A DNA stretch of 64,000 bases from Cricetomys ansorgei (taxonomy: Eukaryota > Chordata > Mammalia > Rodentia > Nesomyidae). Location of the stretch: contig JAMJFZ010001259.1 of assembly GCA_026225945.1 (NCBI GenBank), forward strand, positions 1-64,000, read 5' to 3'. The notes beneath the pieces are model-generated. The model was not told where the DNA came from and searched no databases. It was given only the letters and a program-made list of their open reading frames with translations. The stretch's first letter is position 1. Every line of letters begins with the position of its first letter. Shown here piece after piece: positions 1-11,886 of the stretch. A program made the position numbers and the translations under genes.

Positions 1-2626
1 TAATCAGCATATGACATCAACAATGTAAATTTATGATATCATAATAAGAAAGAGGAACATTCATCATAATTCTGATGACATGACATTATCAAAGTTGATC
101 TGATACATCACAATTTGAAGAATATGACATGATAATTGGAGGATAGGACAACATAATGCAGATTATGTTACATCGTCAATGACATAAAAGATATCACAAT
201 TGATAGAAACTGACAATTTTGACATGAATTTGTAAATACGTGACATCATAATTGGAAGATATTGACATCATAATTGGGATGATGTGACAACAGCCATGTA
301 AATATAAGTCAACATAATATGAGGTGTTTGACAAAATTATAAGGAAAACAACATCATTGTAATCACAAACATCAACAATGTATATGTTGTGATCTAATAT
401 GAATTATTTGACAGAAAAATTGGAAGAACGCTCATCATAATATGAATGATTTGACACCATCAATATGACATGGTGACATCACAATTGGAAGGAAATGATG
501 TGATATTGTAAGGATAAAGTATCTTAATATAGATTAAATAGTATAATCAGTGTACATATGTCATCATAATTGGATGAAACTGAAATCGTAATCATGATAT
601 GACATCAACCATGTAAATATAGGACACCTTACTAGAAGAAATCACATCAGTCAATATGATGTTATGCAAACAATATAAATATATGGTGTAATGAGAAATG
701 ACAGCATAATATGAAGGAACTGACAACTTGATTTTGTGACACAATCATTGTAAGGATGTGACATCTCAATTGGTAGGAAATGATGTGATAATTGGAGGAT
801 ATGAAATGATAATTGGAATTATGTGTCATTTGCAGAGTAACTATATGACACCGTAATAAACTGACATCACAATTCTGGATGTTTACATCAACAATGTAAA
901 TATATGACATCCCAATAAGGATGTATCACATCAATTTTGGAAGGCATTTACATCAAATTATCATGATGTGACATCTTCAATATCAATATATGACAACATA
1001 ATTGGAATAAACTTATACCATAATTAAGATGATGCGATGTCAACAATGTAAATATATGACATCCATAATAAAAAATATAACAGCATAACTGGAAAGAACT
1101 ACCATCATTATTGAGATGTGACACCATCATTCTTAAGGATGTTCGACCACAATTGGAAGGAAAATGATGTGATAATTGGCAGAATAATATGGATTATGTA
1201 CCTCATCATTACTGTCAATATATGACACCATAATTGAAAGAAGCCAATCATCACAATTGCAATGATATCATCAATGTAAGCATATGAAATAATAAAAAAA
1301 GAGGTATGGCAGCATAATTGGAAGGAACTGATTTCATAATTGGGAGGATGTGAATGATTAAAGTAAGTGTGTTATATCACAATTGGAATTAAATGATGTG
1401 ATATTTAGAAAGATATAACAACATAATTTGGGTTATGTGACATCATCTGTGTCAATATGTAATATAATGTGAAGAAACTAACATCATACTTGTGATAATG
1501 TGACATCAACAATGAAAATATATAACTTAACGAACAGAAACTTACATACATGGGGTGATGTGATAAAATCATACCAATGAAAATATAGGCCAAAGTAAAG
1601 GGAAGAGAATGTATGACATAATAACATGAAGTATGTAACAGCATAATTTGAAATATCTGGTATCATAATTGTGACCATATAACAATATTAACCAAAAAGA
1701 CTGACATAACTGAAAGGAAAATATGTGCTTATTGGAAGGATATGACTTTATAATCAGTATTATGTAGCAAAATAATGTAAAAAAATTCCATCATAATTTA
1801 TGGAAAGGAAACACATAATCGTGATGATGTGACTGTGAGGTAAATATATGACTTCATATTATGACAGAATACATGAATATTGGAAGGACATGAGAGCATA
1901 GTTGGGATAATGAAATATCATCAATGTACACATAGGACAGCAAAATTGAAAAAAAAACTGACATCATAATTGTTTTGATGTGATATCAACAATGTAAATA
2001 TATGGCATCATAACAAGTAGTATATGACAGGACATTTGGAAGGACATCATAATCGTAAAGATGTGATACCTTCAACATTATTTGTGACCACACAATTGAA
2101 AGGGAGCATAGGAAGCATGTGACATGTCATAATAGGAAGCATGTGACACCATAATTGGGATTATGTGGCACAATCAATAGAAATTTATGACTTCATAAGT
2201 GGAACAAAATAACATCAAAACCTGGTGGATGTGAAACCAATAATATGAGTATATGACATCATAATAGGAATGACATGACAACATACTTGGAAGGACATGA
2301 AATCATAATTTGCATGATGTGACATCAAAATATCAATATGGTATCAAAGTGGGAAGAAAAGTACATCATTATTATGATGATGTAACAACCACAATGTAAT
2401 GTGTAAATGTATGAGATCATCAAAAGAAGGATGTGATATCAGTTTTGGTTGGCCAATTATAGGGATGTGATGCTATATTTGCCAGGAACAGATGTCAGAG
2501 TTGATATTAAGTAAAAATACCAATGTAAAATATAATATCCTTATCAAAATAACCCGATATCATAAATAAGTTGATGTGACACCATCAATGCCAATGTATG
2601 ACATCATAGGTGGAAGGAACAGACAT
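1..2626. repeat. Composite TGACATCA-rich satellite, block preceding core A
   Basis: AT-rich satellite built from degenerate phrases such as TGACATCATAATTGGAAGGA, GATGATGTGACATCAACAATG and AATGTAAATATATGACATCA. The phrases recur in a set order that gives a composite repeat of about 240 bp. Position 1 realigns with 16,042 and with 42,915, so this is the distal 2.6 kb of the long satellite block that is fully present at 14,234-18,670. Open frames on the minus strand here (about 60-80 codons, rich in S, H, Y, C) are a by-product of repeat composition. I do not recognise the satellite as a named family. Confidence 0.9.
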
Positions 2627-3169
2627 CCCTTGAAATTGTGTCAAATGTTAGCCTAGGAGAGCCTTCTTGTCAGAAATCCTGTACCTAAATGCTTGGATGT
2701 GGCCATGGTCACTCAGTGTCATGACAACCAGGTCTGTCGTGGCAGCTTTAGTGATCATCTTGGTGTGTGCAGTAGAGTAGACTGCAGCAGGATTTCTGGG
2801 CAGGTCCAAATTAGAATGTCCTTGCTTGGTCACAAAGGAACAGATTCCAGTGCCTGGCCCAGAAGTCTATATTTTGTTTCTGAGTCCTCTCTGCTGTGTT
2901 ACAGATTGTCATGTGTTTCTGGATCATTCCTTTGGAATGAGCAAGCATTTTCTAAACCTCCCAGCACACAGAATGGAGAAAAGTGTCTCATTGCAGTGTC
3001 ATTGAAGACCCCATGGTCTATGCTTCACAAGTCCTGAGCCTAACAAGCATCCCTAACCCTGTCACTGCTCTATCTCCACCTTAAACCCCTTCACCCACCT
3101 ACAAGCCACACCCACACGAGCTGTCTGATAAACTCAGTAGTTCATTGCCCCTAGAGAGCCATCCCAGAT
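2627..3169. other. Unclassified lead segment of core A
   Basis: Low-copy-looking sequence of about 540 bp that begins each core (also 18,671-19,215 and 28,147-28,703). A 114-codon frame (2693-3037, plus) and a 61-codon minus frame (2648-2833) cross it. In B the minus-strand frame has lost about 9 bp and both B and C gain stops in it, so no frame is conserved. It could be a fragment of an old retrogene or transposon; I recognise neither. Confidence 0.6.
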
Positions 3170-4915
3170 ACATAAAGATGTTGAACATTTCTATAAGTGT
3201 TTCTCAGCCATTTGAGGTTCCTCTTTTGTGAATTCTTTGTTTAGATATGCACCCCATTTTTAATTGGGTTATTTGTTTTGTTGACATGTAGATTCTTTCA
3301 TTTTTTATTTTGTATGTTAACTCTCTATTGGAAGTGGAGTTGGTCAATATCTTCCCATTCTGTAGGTTTATATTTTGCCTGTGGACAATGACATTTTCCT
3401 AACAGAAGCTTTTCAGTTTCACAAGGTCCTCTTATCAATCTTTGATCTTTGTTCTTGACCGTTCAGTGTTCTGTTAAAAAAGTTGCCTCCTGTGCCACTG
3501 CTCTCAAGGCTATTCCCTACTATCTCATCAATCGAATTCAGTATATCTGGTTTTATATTGAGAACTTAGATCCATTTGGACTTGAGGTTTGTACTCAGTA
3601 ATAGATATGGATCTATTTGCATTCCTCTATCTCAGACATCCAATTAGACAAACACCATTTGTTAAAGCTGCTTCCTTTTTGTCACTGTATTTTTCTAGCT
3701 TCTTTATAAAGGATCAGGTATCCATAGGTGTGTGGATATATATCTGTATCCTTTATTCCATTCCATTGGTCATCATTTCTGTTTTTGTGCCAATACCATG
3801 AAGTTTTATTACTATCTCTCTGTAGTACAGATTAAGATCAGGCACCTTGATAACCCTAGAAGTTCTTTTATTTTTCAGGACTTTTTTAGATATCCAAAGT
3901 TTTTTATTTCCACATATGAAGTAGTGTATTGCCCTTTTAATGTCACTAAAGAAGTATATTGGGATTTTGATAGGGATTTCATTGAGTCCTTAGATTATTT
4001 TTAGTACAGTGGCCATTTTTACTATGTTAATCTTACCAACTCAGGAGCATGCGATTTCTTTCCATATTTTGAGATCTTCAAATTCCCTCTTCAAGGACAT
4101 AAAGAGTTTGTCATTAAAGTCTTTCACTTGCTTGGTTACAGTTGCCAAAGATACCTTATGTTATTTGTATCTATTGTGAAGAGTATTATTTCTCTTAATT
4201 CTTTCTCTCTCTATTTGTCATTTGTATGTGGAGGGCTACAGATTTTTTTTTTTTAGTTTATCTTGTAGCCAGCCATTTCACTGAAGTTGTTTACCAGCTA
4301 TAGGAGTTCCGTGATCCAGTTTTTGAGGTCATTTATATATAATATCTCATCTGCAAATAAGGATACTTTGACTGTTTCCTTGTGGATTCATATCCCCTTA
4401 ATCTCCTTCTCTTGTCTCATTGTTCTTGCTAGAACTTTAAGTACTGTATTCAATATTTATAAATGGAGGGAAGAACCCCATCTTCCTTCTGATTTTAGTG
4501 AAATAGCTTTGATTTTTCCTCTATTTAATTTGATGTTGTCAGTAGGATTGCTGTTATTTACCTTTATTATGTTTCAGTAAGGCCTTTTTATCCTCAATCT
4601 CTCCATAAGGTTTATTTTGAAGGGTTGTTTGATATTATCAAAAGCTTTTTAACATTGTAGTGAGATGTTCATGTAGATTTTTTCCATTAATTTGTTTATG
4701 CTGTGGATTACATTGACTTATTTTCTTATGTTGAACGATCCCTTCTTTCTGGGAAAAAGGCTATTCAATCATTTTGAATAATCTTTTTAATGTGTTCTTG
4801 GATGTGTTTTGTAAGTATTTTTTAAATTCATTTGCAACTATGTTGAAGAATGAAATGGGCATATAATTCTATTACTTGTTGAATCTTTGTGATGTTTGGG
4901 TATTAGCATGACTCG
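3170..4915 (-). mobile_element. L1 (LINE-1) ORF2 fragment, antisense, core A
   Basis: The plus strand reads as the reverse complement of the L1 ORF2 3' half. Recognisable landmarks are the 'GTGGCCATTTTTACTATGTT' stretch near 4010-4029 (the conserved L1 segment that reads through as a KI-I motif on the minus strand), the CACTGAAGTTG segment near 4280, and the reverse-transcriptase region near 4600-4700. Frames are broken by many stops and indels, so the element is inactive. The same truncated segment sits in cores B and C with the same ends, so the insertion predates amplification. Confidence 0.88.
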
Positions 4916-5299
4916 AAAATATCCTGTAACAACTTTTATTTCTACATTTTTGCATTGGTGAATGTCTGCATTACTACTTTAGTGATGATGTTTTCAATAA
5001 AACTATGACACAAGTACTGGATACTAAATTGTACCTCTCACTAGTACCCAAGGCAAGGTTCACTGATAATATAGGCTGAAGTCTGCGGATATCTTCTCAT
5101 GCAATGTTTTCAACTTTGTATAAAAAGCTGAAGGCCTCTGAGGTATCGAGGACAAGATGATTTTGACATTGTGTACTAGTTCTCACAAGCTATAGTTATT
5201 TCATAGTAAGGTTTCTAGGGGATGAGGTAGGTGTTTTCACTACTATAGCCTCTTTGAACTTCTAATATTTATGATTTCTGGGTGCCTGGGTTCACTGTG
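4916..5299. other. Unclassified spacer between L1 and internal duplication, core A
   Basis: About 380 bp with no recognisable repeat or open frame. It is conserved in order in B (about 20,960-21,330) and C (about 30,440-30,810). It may include the degraded 5' truncation edge of the L1. Confidence 0.5.
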
Positions 5300-7325
5300 T
5301 CATGACCACCAGGGAAGACTGACTGCTTTGTATGTAAAAATTAAATAGGGCCAAGACCACAGCTTCGAGTACTGCACCCTGTACAATTCAGAAATTGCTA
5401 TTCCACGCTGGGGGCATCTCAGCTCTGACTTTGGCCCAGTGTCAGTGATATTATGCCTCAGGATCCTGTATCCTCATCCACCTAAGAATGGGTTTCCATA
5501 ATGTGTAATAAATTATGAGTGATGTGCCATTTTACTACACAGTATATCTGATCCTTAAAAATGAGATCCTGCTCAATCTTCATCCCTAAGACCATTTACC
5601 AAGATGGGGAAAACATCACATGGCAGAATTGAATAAAATAGTGAGTGGATTGCCATCTGGGACTTTTATGGTAAGCAGTTATGCAGAGGTCCCAATAAGT
5701 GGACCTATGTTATAAGCAGCATGTCTTATTTCATTCGAGGTGAAATGATGCCCCAAATCAGAATTGTCATGGTAATGCAAACACTACATTACTTTGGATT
5801 CAAGGGAAGTTAGCTTCCTCCAGGACACCCCAAGCACTCATTCTGCCCAAGGTCTGGTTACCCTGGTGAAAAGTGCAGTTTCTTGAGGTAAGTGGTGTTC
5901 TAGATTTCTTGAACTCATAGAGACAAAAAGCTTAGCAGGGATGCAAAACCATATCCACACAACAGTGTAACTTTTGGGTCTTGGGAAAGGGGGAGAGTTG
6001 ATGGGCTCCATTCCTGACTTCCTAGCAGAAAACATAGATATCTCAAATTCACACAGCCCCAGTCATTGTCCCAAGGTGCTTTCTCTGCTCTCCACACGCA
6101 CCCATAACTCATTTCTGGAACACTACATGTTCTGCTAATTTTGGCCCGAGCTCATCCATGTGGGAACATAACAGTTCTTCCCTTCAATGTTTTTTTTTCT
6201 TTTATGTTTTTATTTTAAGATAATCATATTTTCCACTTCTATTTGTTCTCTCCAAAACTTCCCACATACCCTGATTCTTCAATCCACTCTAACAAAAGTT
6301 GACATGAATGACAGCCTAAACCGGAGTTGGAAAATCCTAACAATAGACAGGGAAAATGAAACAGGAGCAGACCACAGTCCTAAAGAAAGATCTACAGAGA
6401 GGAAGAAATGTTGGAGTAGAAGAAATAGCCTTCCCTAGGTACGAGAAATAGTAATTACTCAATATCATTATTGAGAATATACTATTATTAGAGTAAAACA
6501 CCCTTTTTTGAACTTAACATAACACTTGTATTCACTTCATTGCTCATTCATTTCTTCTTTTCTCATTATTTCTTTTCACCTAAAGTTAACTCTATAGAGG
6601 AGAATATGCACCACTAACTACATAAGTAAAAACTTCCCAATAACCTGTCCTTGCCATTCACCCTGTTTTTTTTCCTACATAGATGACTATCTACTTCCCA
6701 TCATTTATCCTTTGTTCTTTTCTTATTCATGTTCCTTTCTGCCTCTGTTTAGTGTCTTTTTGGTTCTTTCTTTCTTCATTGCTTTTTGTCGTCTTTGCTT
6801 TCTTTGTTTTAATTTGTTTTAAATGTCCTCTCTTAGGATAGCTGTATCATGGACCAATTACGTGTCAGATAATGTTTAGGCAAGAAACCAGAACTAATAC
6901 AAGGTTTTGTGAGCACTGTGCCTTGGACTGTAGATTAGGCATCTGCCACAGCTAGCTTTAGGAAGCAGACATTTAACACTTTCTTCATGGTGAAAATAAG
7001 GAAAATCAGAGATCTCTATGAAGGTATACAATGGATCTTAAATTTAGTGAATCAGAAGAGTTTCTTGTGTCCACTTACACTGCTTATGTGGCTTATCTAG
7101 GAAAAATGTTTCTTGGGCTAGCTGACCCATTTTTAATCTGGGGTCAATTCACTCTACCTTGGTCTAGATTCCCAGGAGGAATGAAGTGATCACAGTTGAG
7201 AAAGCCTTCCAGGCATCTTTTTTCCTCCTTGGTATGTCATGCTTGCCTTCTTAGCAAGGTACTTTCTATTTGTAATTAGAAAAATGAGTAGCATGGGACC
7301 TAATATTAATCAGTTAAAGGTGTAT
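5300..7325. repeat. Internal ancient tandem duplication, half 1, core A
   Basis: Collinear with the following segment 7326-9120 at low identity. Matching landmarks include 5355/7370 (CTGTACAATTCAG versus CTGTACCATGTAGAAATCAG), 5590/7590 (CAATCTTCAT/CAACCC..AAG..CCATT), 6040/8120 (TCCTAGCAGAAA), 6850/8600, 6990/8770 (ATGGTGAAAAT) and 7160/8950 (AGGTCTAGATTCCCAGGA-like). Half 1 also holds about 350 bp (about 6187-6540) not matched in half 2, starting with sequence that resembles an L1 3'UTR antisense remnant. A perfect splice-donor-like AG|GTAAGT lies at 5886-5893. No intact coding frame. Confidence 0.7.
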
Positions 7326-9120
7326 GGAAATACCTTGAAATCCCTTGACAGTTAAACATGGGGAAATGATGACAACTGAGGGTCCTGTACCATGTAGAAA
7401 TCAGGATTTTGCAATTTCATTCTGGGATGTCTTCTCTGTCTTTGGTTCTGGTGTCAATGATCTTTTTCTTCAGACTTCTTCAGGCTCATCCAGCTAATAA
7501 TGGAATTCAAGTTATCTTTTCAAATGGGTTCTTTCACTGAGCTGGAGCCATTTTACCAGGCAGTGACTATATTCCTTGGAAATGAGAATCCTGTACAATC
7601 TTCAACCCTAAGTCCATTCCACTTACTCAACATGGGGATAATATCATTTTCCAGCATTGCCTAAAAAAGTAGGTGTGTTGACACATAGGAGTCTTTGAAT
7701 AGGCAGAAAATTGGGAAAATTGTCTCCTCAGAGGGCATATTAAATGGACCTAGGTTAAATGCATATGATATTGCAGATTAAATACTGCCATGAATCAGAA
7801 TCATATTGGTGATACACACACTGCTTTCTCTCCTTTGGATTTCTTTTCAGGCCTTGCAGTGAGTGTCGTCTACTTCCTTCATAACATGGCACTGGTCCAT
7901 CATAGCCTCTGGAATTTGAAGTATTGGGACTCTGGTGACCAGTGCAATCTCTTGAGGCATGCAGAAGTCTAGATTTCTTTTCTAGCAGAGATTAAAAACA
8001 CAGTTCCAGGTGCCCATTGTGGCAATATTTAGCAGGGATGCATAACAGTAGTCACCCAGGAGTGCATATGGGGCTTGGCAAAGGGGAACTTGCTGGGCCC
8101 TTTCTTGTTTTCCTAGCAGAAATAATGAGAGATCCAAATTTAACACAACCCCAATCACTGTCCCAAGAATCCTTCTCTGTTCTCTATATACATTCATAGC
8201 ACATTTCTTGGCATATACCCCACTATCTACATAATAGAACATTCCTAATCATCTGCCCTACTTTCAACTCATCGATTCATCCTCAATTCTTCTTTTCTAC
8301 ATCCATGCCTCCTTATCATGTTCTATTTTTACCTTTATTATGTTATTATTATTTTCATATTTTATATATTTTTTATTTTTTATTACTTATATTTATATTT
8401 TATATATTCATTTATTTTATACATTTATTTATTTAATAAATAAATATTATTTATTATATTTATATGTTCTTTATTATTATTTTATTTTTTTATCTTTATT
8501 ATTCATTCCTAGTTAGATTTACTTCTTCATCTATCATTTTGTTTTATTCTTCTCTTTTTATTTTTCTTTTTCATTTTAAATGTCTTCCATTAGAAGAGCT
8601 GTATGGTTACTTTTAGTCCATCTACCTGTCAGACAATATTTTTGAAAGAAAAACTTCAAATCCATTATTATTAAAAGGAGTTGGGAGTACTGTAGCTTGA
8701 TTTAAAGACTAGGAATCTTTTACAACTAAAAGATTTGTATCATCAAAAAGCTGAATGTTGTATGATTATTCATGGTGAAAATTATAGAACCGGAACCATT
8801 CATATAGGGATCAAAGGATATTACAAATCAATGAAATAGAAAGAGTTTGCTTTTTTCTGGTTTCATTGCTTGTGTGGCTTATGTAGAAAACATGACTCTT
8901 GGAATAGTTGAATCACTTTAAATCTGGTGTTACTTAACTTCACCTAGGTCAAGTTCCCCAGGATGAATACTAGGTTGCAGGTTGAGAAATGCTTTGATCT
9001 ATAATGTTTTGGTGTCATGTGTTCATTCTTTTTGGCAAGTTGCTCCCTGATTACAGTAGAAGAATGGGTATCATAGAACTTTATTGTAATTCATGGAAGT
9101 GCCTGGGGCTCAAAAAACTG
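7326..9120. repeat. Internal ancient tandem duplication, half 2, core A
   Basis: Diverged partner of 5300-7325 in the same orientation. It contains an AT-only low-complexity patch (about 8330-8500). It is complete in core C (about 32,840-34,640) but mostly deleted in core B. Short open frames (7790-7972, 8017-8199) have counterparts in C but no recognisable family and no shared start. Confidence 0.7.
8330..8505. repeat. AT-rich low-complexity tract (core A)
   Basis: Run of TTTATATTTT/TTATTATTATT-type sequence with almost no G or C. The counterpart in core C is at about 33,860-34,040; core B has lost this stretch with the 1.3 kb deletion. Confidence 0.85.
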
Positions 9121-10069
9121 GAAAATTAGCCTAGGATCACTCATACTGTGTTCTTCCCTGATTGGAATGCAAGCCTTGGATTGTGCAGAGGTCAGGGAGA
9201 ATATTTTGTCTGTTGTAGATGAAATTCAGCTACTCTCCTTCTTGCCACCTTAAAGCTTAAAAAAGAAAGATTGTTCTACGGTGGAATCTCCAGGCAATCA
9301 CAATTCTGAAGAGGAGCCCATGTTGACACTGTTTGTACAATGTTCAGAAGCCTGTATTCTCATTAGTATAATTTCCCATCCTTGTGACTGAGCATGTAAA
9401 ATCATTGGCTAATTGTAATCATTGGTAGGGGATATATGTTATAATTCCCATGAAGTAGTGAGTAAGCTTACATACTGTGTCCTTTTCCTAGAAAGGAAGC
9501 CAAGCCTCAAAATGTACAGAAAACCTGGTAAATGGTGTCATGTATGTAATTTATTAGGATAGCACATTTATTACTTGTCCCCTCCTTTTTTAAAAAAAAG
9601 GAACAATAATCGATTTTTGGTGTGTGCCCCATGCAATCACAACCATCAACAGAAGCTCAGAATGATACAGATTATAATGAGTGGATCAGACAGCTAAATG
9701 TTTTTTATAGTTGGAACAATGGTCTATTCTTGTGTCTAGCATATTGATTGAAATAGACTGACAACTCTGTGAACAGCAGCTGATCAGTCAATTGAATTAC
9801 ACAGCCTGCTCCTGGTGAGAATTCATAGCAGGCCAAAATGCATACAATTTTGTGTTCAGCAGTACAATAGATCTTGGATTCTGGTTGTACAGGAGAGGGC
9901 GGTGGTGGGCAGAATTTCTAGAAGGAACTAAGAGTGTTGTCTTTTTCTCTGGTCATTCCCAAAGATATCAATAGTAAGGAGGCAGCTTTTGCAGTTTATT
10001 CCTTAGATTGTTGAAGACTTTGTGTTTGCATATGAAAATCTTGTCAGCATGTATGCCATGTTAGGTATC

Positions 10070-10070
<1 letters not shown>
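9121..10070. other. Unclassified core segment, copy A
   Basis: About 950 bp without recognisable repeat or gene. It is collinear in B (about 23,860-24,918) and C (about 34,640-35,696). A is shorter because about 100 bp near 10,038 is absent relative to B and C. Confidence 0.5.

Positions 10071-10110
<40 letters not shown>
10071..10110 (+). repeat. (TG)20 microsatellite, core A
   Basis: Perfect TG dinucleotide run. The homologous run is 13 units in core B and 26 units in core C. Cysteine/valine-rich open frames across it are artefacts of the repeat. Confidence 0.98.
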
Positions 10111-10113
<3 letters not shown>

Positions 10114-10539
10114 CTCAGTGTTGGTGTGTTTGTTCAGGAAGAGATATTTGTAACCCTATTAGCTCCACTGCTTTGCATCTTTCCACTGGGTTTTGGTTTT
10201 GCTATTCAAAAGAGCATGTTATAGAGAATATGTGTCCTTTTGAGTGGGAAGTATCTGAAGGCAGAACACAGATTGGTGTTCATCTCCAGTCTAATGATAT
10301 GCAATCACGAATATCTGAAATATGTCTATGAATCTGTGAATCTACTAGACTGGCAATGAAATGCCATCATTCACTTGAGTGCTTTACAGAGCCCATTTTT
10401 ATCTAAATTGTTGGTAAGAGAAGTAAAAAGGAGTTAAAACTCAAAGATAGACTTGTGATTTTTGAAAAAGTTAATAAGTTTATAGTGAAGTGTCATGAGG
10501 AAGTGGGGACTGTGTGATACTAAAAAGTTTATTATCTTG

Positions 10540-10665
10540 TTACTGTGTATGAGATCACAATGATTTCCTCATGACACCAATGAGATTCTCATTATCCCCT
10601 GTAATACAGCCAGCAGGAATGTATAACCTTAGATGCTGTTGCCCTAGGTTTTGTTTTTGTTTTGT
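10540..10665. repeat. Short internal duplicate, first member (core A)
   Basis: About 120 bp (GAGATCACAATG ... GAGATTCTCAT ... AGATGCTGTTG ... TTTTGTTTTTG) that realigns with 11,308-11,425 about 770 bp downstream in the same orientation (GAGATCACAATGG ... AATTCTCATGAT ... GAGATGCTGTAG). Both members are seen in B and C. Confidence 0.65.
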
Positions 10666-11039
10666 TTAACTCTACATCAGTATCTGCTACAACCTCTCAT
10701 TTCAGCATATGTTGGTTTAAATAAAGCCATTGCTCAAGTCATGAAAGTTTGATTTCACATCTGCCATTAGAAGTAAAGGTAGTAATGCCAGCTGGCACAG
10801 GTTACAGCTGTGTATAAGTTGATAAAATAATTTTGGTGGAGAAATTCTTGTTTCCTATGAATTGTCACTATGGAATTGAAACCTTGGTCTTCAGAAGTAT
10901 CCACAATGGGTAAGTTCTCCACTGGGTATGTATTCACCAGATTTTGAACTCATTTCTTATACTAGGCCTTTTGGATGAGGTAGGTGCTTTTCTCTAATGT
11001 GGCACCTTCTCAGCATTTTTGTTTGTTTATTGTATTCCT

Positions 11040-11290
11040 CTTTCATGCAATAATACATCATGACATCAGTTTTTTTTTCCTTCTACCTATCCATGTCCTC
11101 TCCCCTCAGAGTTGTGCTGGTCTTCTATTTCCCATTAGAAAAGAACAGGTCTCACAAGGATATCAACAGAATACAGTATAAAAATATGCAATAAGACTAG
11201 GCACAAACACTGAAATCAAGGTTGGATGTGTAAAACAAGTGGAGGTAAAATATCTCAAAAGCAGGTAAAAGAATCAGAGACACCCTAACA
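11040..11290 (-). mobile_element. L1 3'UTR fragment (Lx-like), antisense, core A
   Basis: Contains the common rodent L1 3'UTR antisense phrases around 'GAAAAGAACAGGTCTC', 'AATAAGACTAGGCACAAAC' and 'AGAGACACC'. Present in B (about 25,885-26,115) and C (about 36,695-36,925). The family assignment is from memory of rodent L1 tails. Confidence 0.65.
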
Positions 11291-11307
11291 CCGCGGTTAA
11301 ATTGTGA

Positions 11308-11425
11308 CTGTCTTTGAGATCACAATGGTATCGTGACGACCCCAGAAAAATTCTCATGATTTCTTGTCAAGCAGTCAACAGGCAGGGAGCAATTGAGATG
11401 CTGTAGGTTTGTCGTTTTGTTGTTG
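11308..11425. repeat. Short internal duplicate, second member (core A)
   Basis: Partner of 10,540-10,665. It directly follows the L1 3'UTR fragment, so that fragment seems to lie inside the span between the two members. Confidence 0.6.
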
Positions 11426-11886
11426 TTGTTTTCTTTGTATATTTTATACTCAAGTATATTTTATATTCCTCCACAGTTGTGGAGGTTTATTTTTAGTTAT
11501 GTTTTCAATAATTTTGTGCAATGTTGGGTGAGGGGCAGCCTAGATCATGGTGTCTTGTAATGTCTGCAAGTGTTGGATTTATGTGGGGGATGTTTGTTTG
11601 GTCATACTCTGCATGTACAATCAATAGAACACTTGAGGAATTCTATATCAGTAAAAACACCTGAGCAGTGACAGTCAGGTTTCCTCTGTTCAGCATGGTA
11701 CTTGCCATGACATTGGTTCCCTCAGCTAAAGTCTGGCAGGGATTTCATCAATCATTATGCCACTTTGTTGTTCTAGGTGAGCTCACATATCAACATACCG
11801 CTACTCTCTATATTTCACCATATGTTGGTTCTTATGTCCTTGGGAATTGAACATCTTGACCCATTGTTGATCACTGCAGTCTTCTG
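11426..11886. other. Unclassified terminal segment of core A
   Basis: About 460 bp up to the satellite boundary. It includes a 60-codon frame (11,668-11,850) interrupted in B and C, so not treated as a gene. The satellite resumes abruptly with TGACATCAACAATG at 11,887. Confidence 0.5.

Larger units (their letters stand above)
2627..11886. repeat. Macro-repeat core, copy A (about 9.3 kb)
   Basis: Non-satellite core bounded on both sides by the composite satellite. It is repeated at 18,671-26,709 (B) and 28,147-37,519 (C) in the same order and orientation. Contents in order are an unclassified 0.5 kb lead segment, antisense L1 ORF2, two diverged internal halves, (TG)20, and an antisense L1 3'UTR fragment. 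A differs from B and C at many shared positions and lacks about 100 bp near 10,038 that both others have. This makes A the outlier of the three. No intact gene was found inside. Confidence 0.9.

Noticed and set aside
1..2640. Minus-strand open frames of 60-80 codons in satellite, likewise at 12,147-12,395, 17,450-18,592, 40,603-41,072 and 43,581-44,668
   Set aside because: They follow the satellite phrase (repeated SH.NYDVSF-like words), shift frame with every indel, and recur wherever the satellite occurs. Best explained by repeat composition, not genes.
2693..3037. 114-codon frame at the start of core A
   Set aside because: Interrupted or shifted in cores B and C (18,807-19,078; 28,354-28,536), with no recognisable domain.
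10074..10331. Cysteine/valine-repeat proteins at the TG runs (also 24,876-25,270 and 35,661-35,999)
   Set aside because: Translation of a TG microsatellite plus unconserved downstream sequence; length changes with repeat number in each core.
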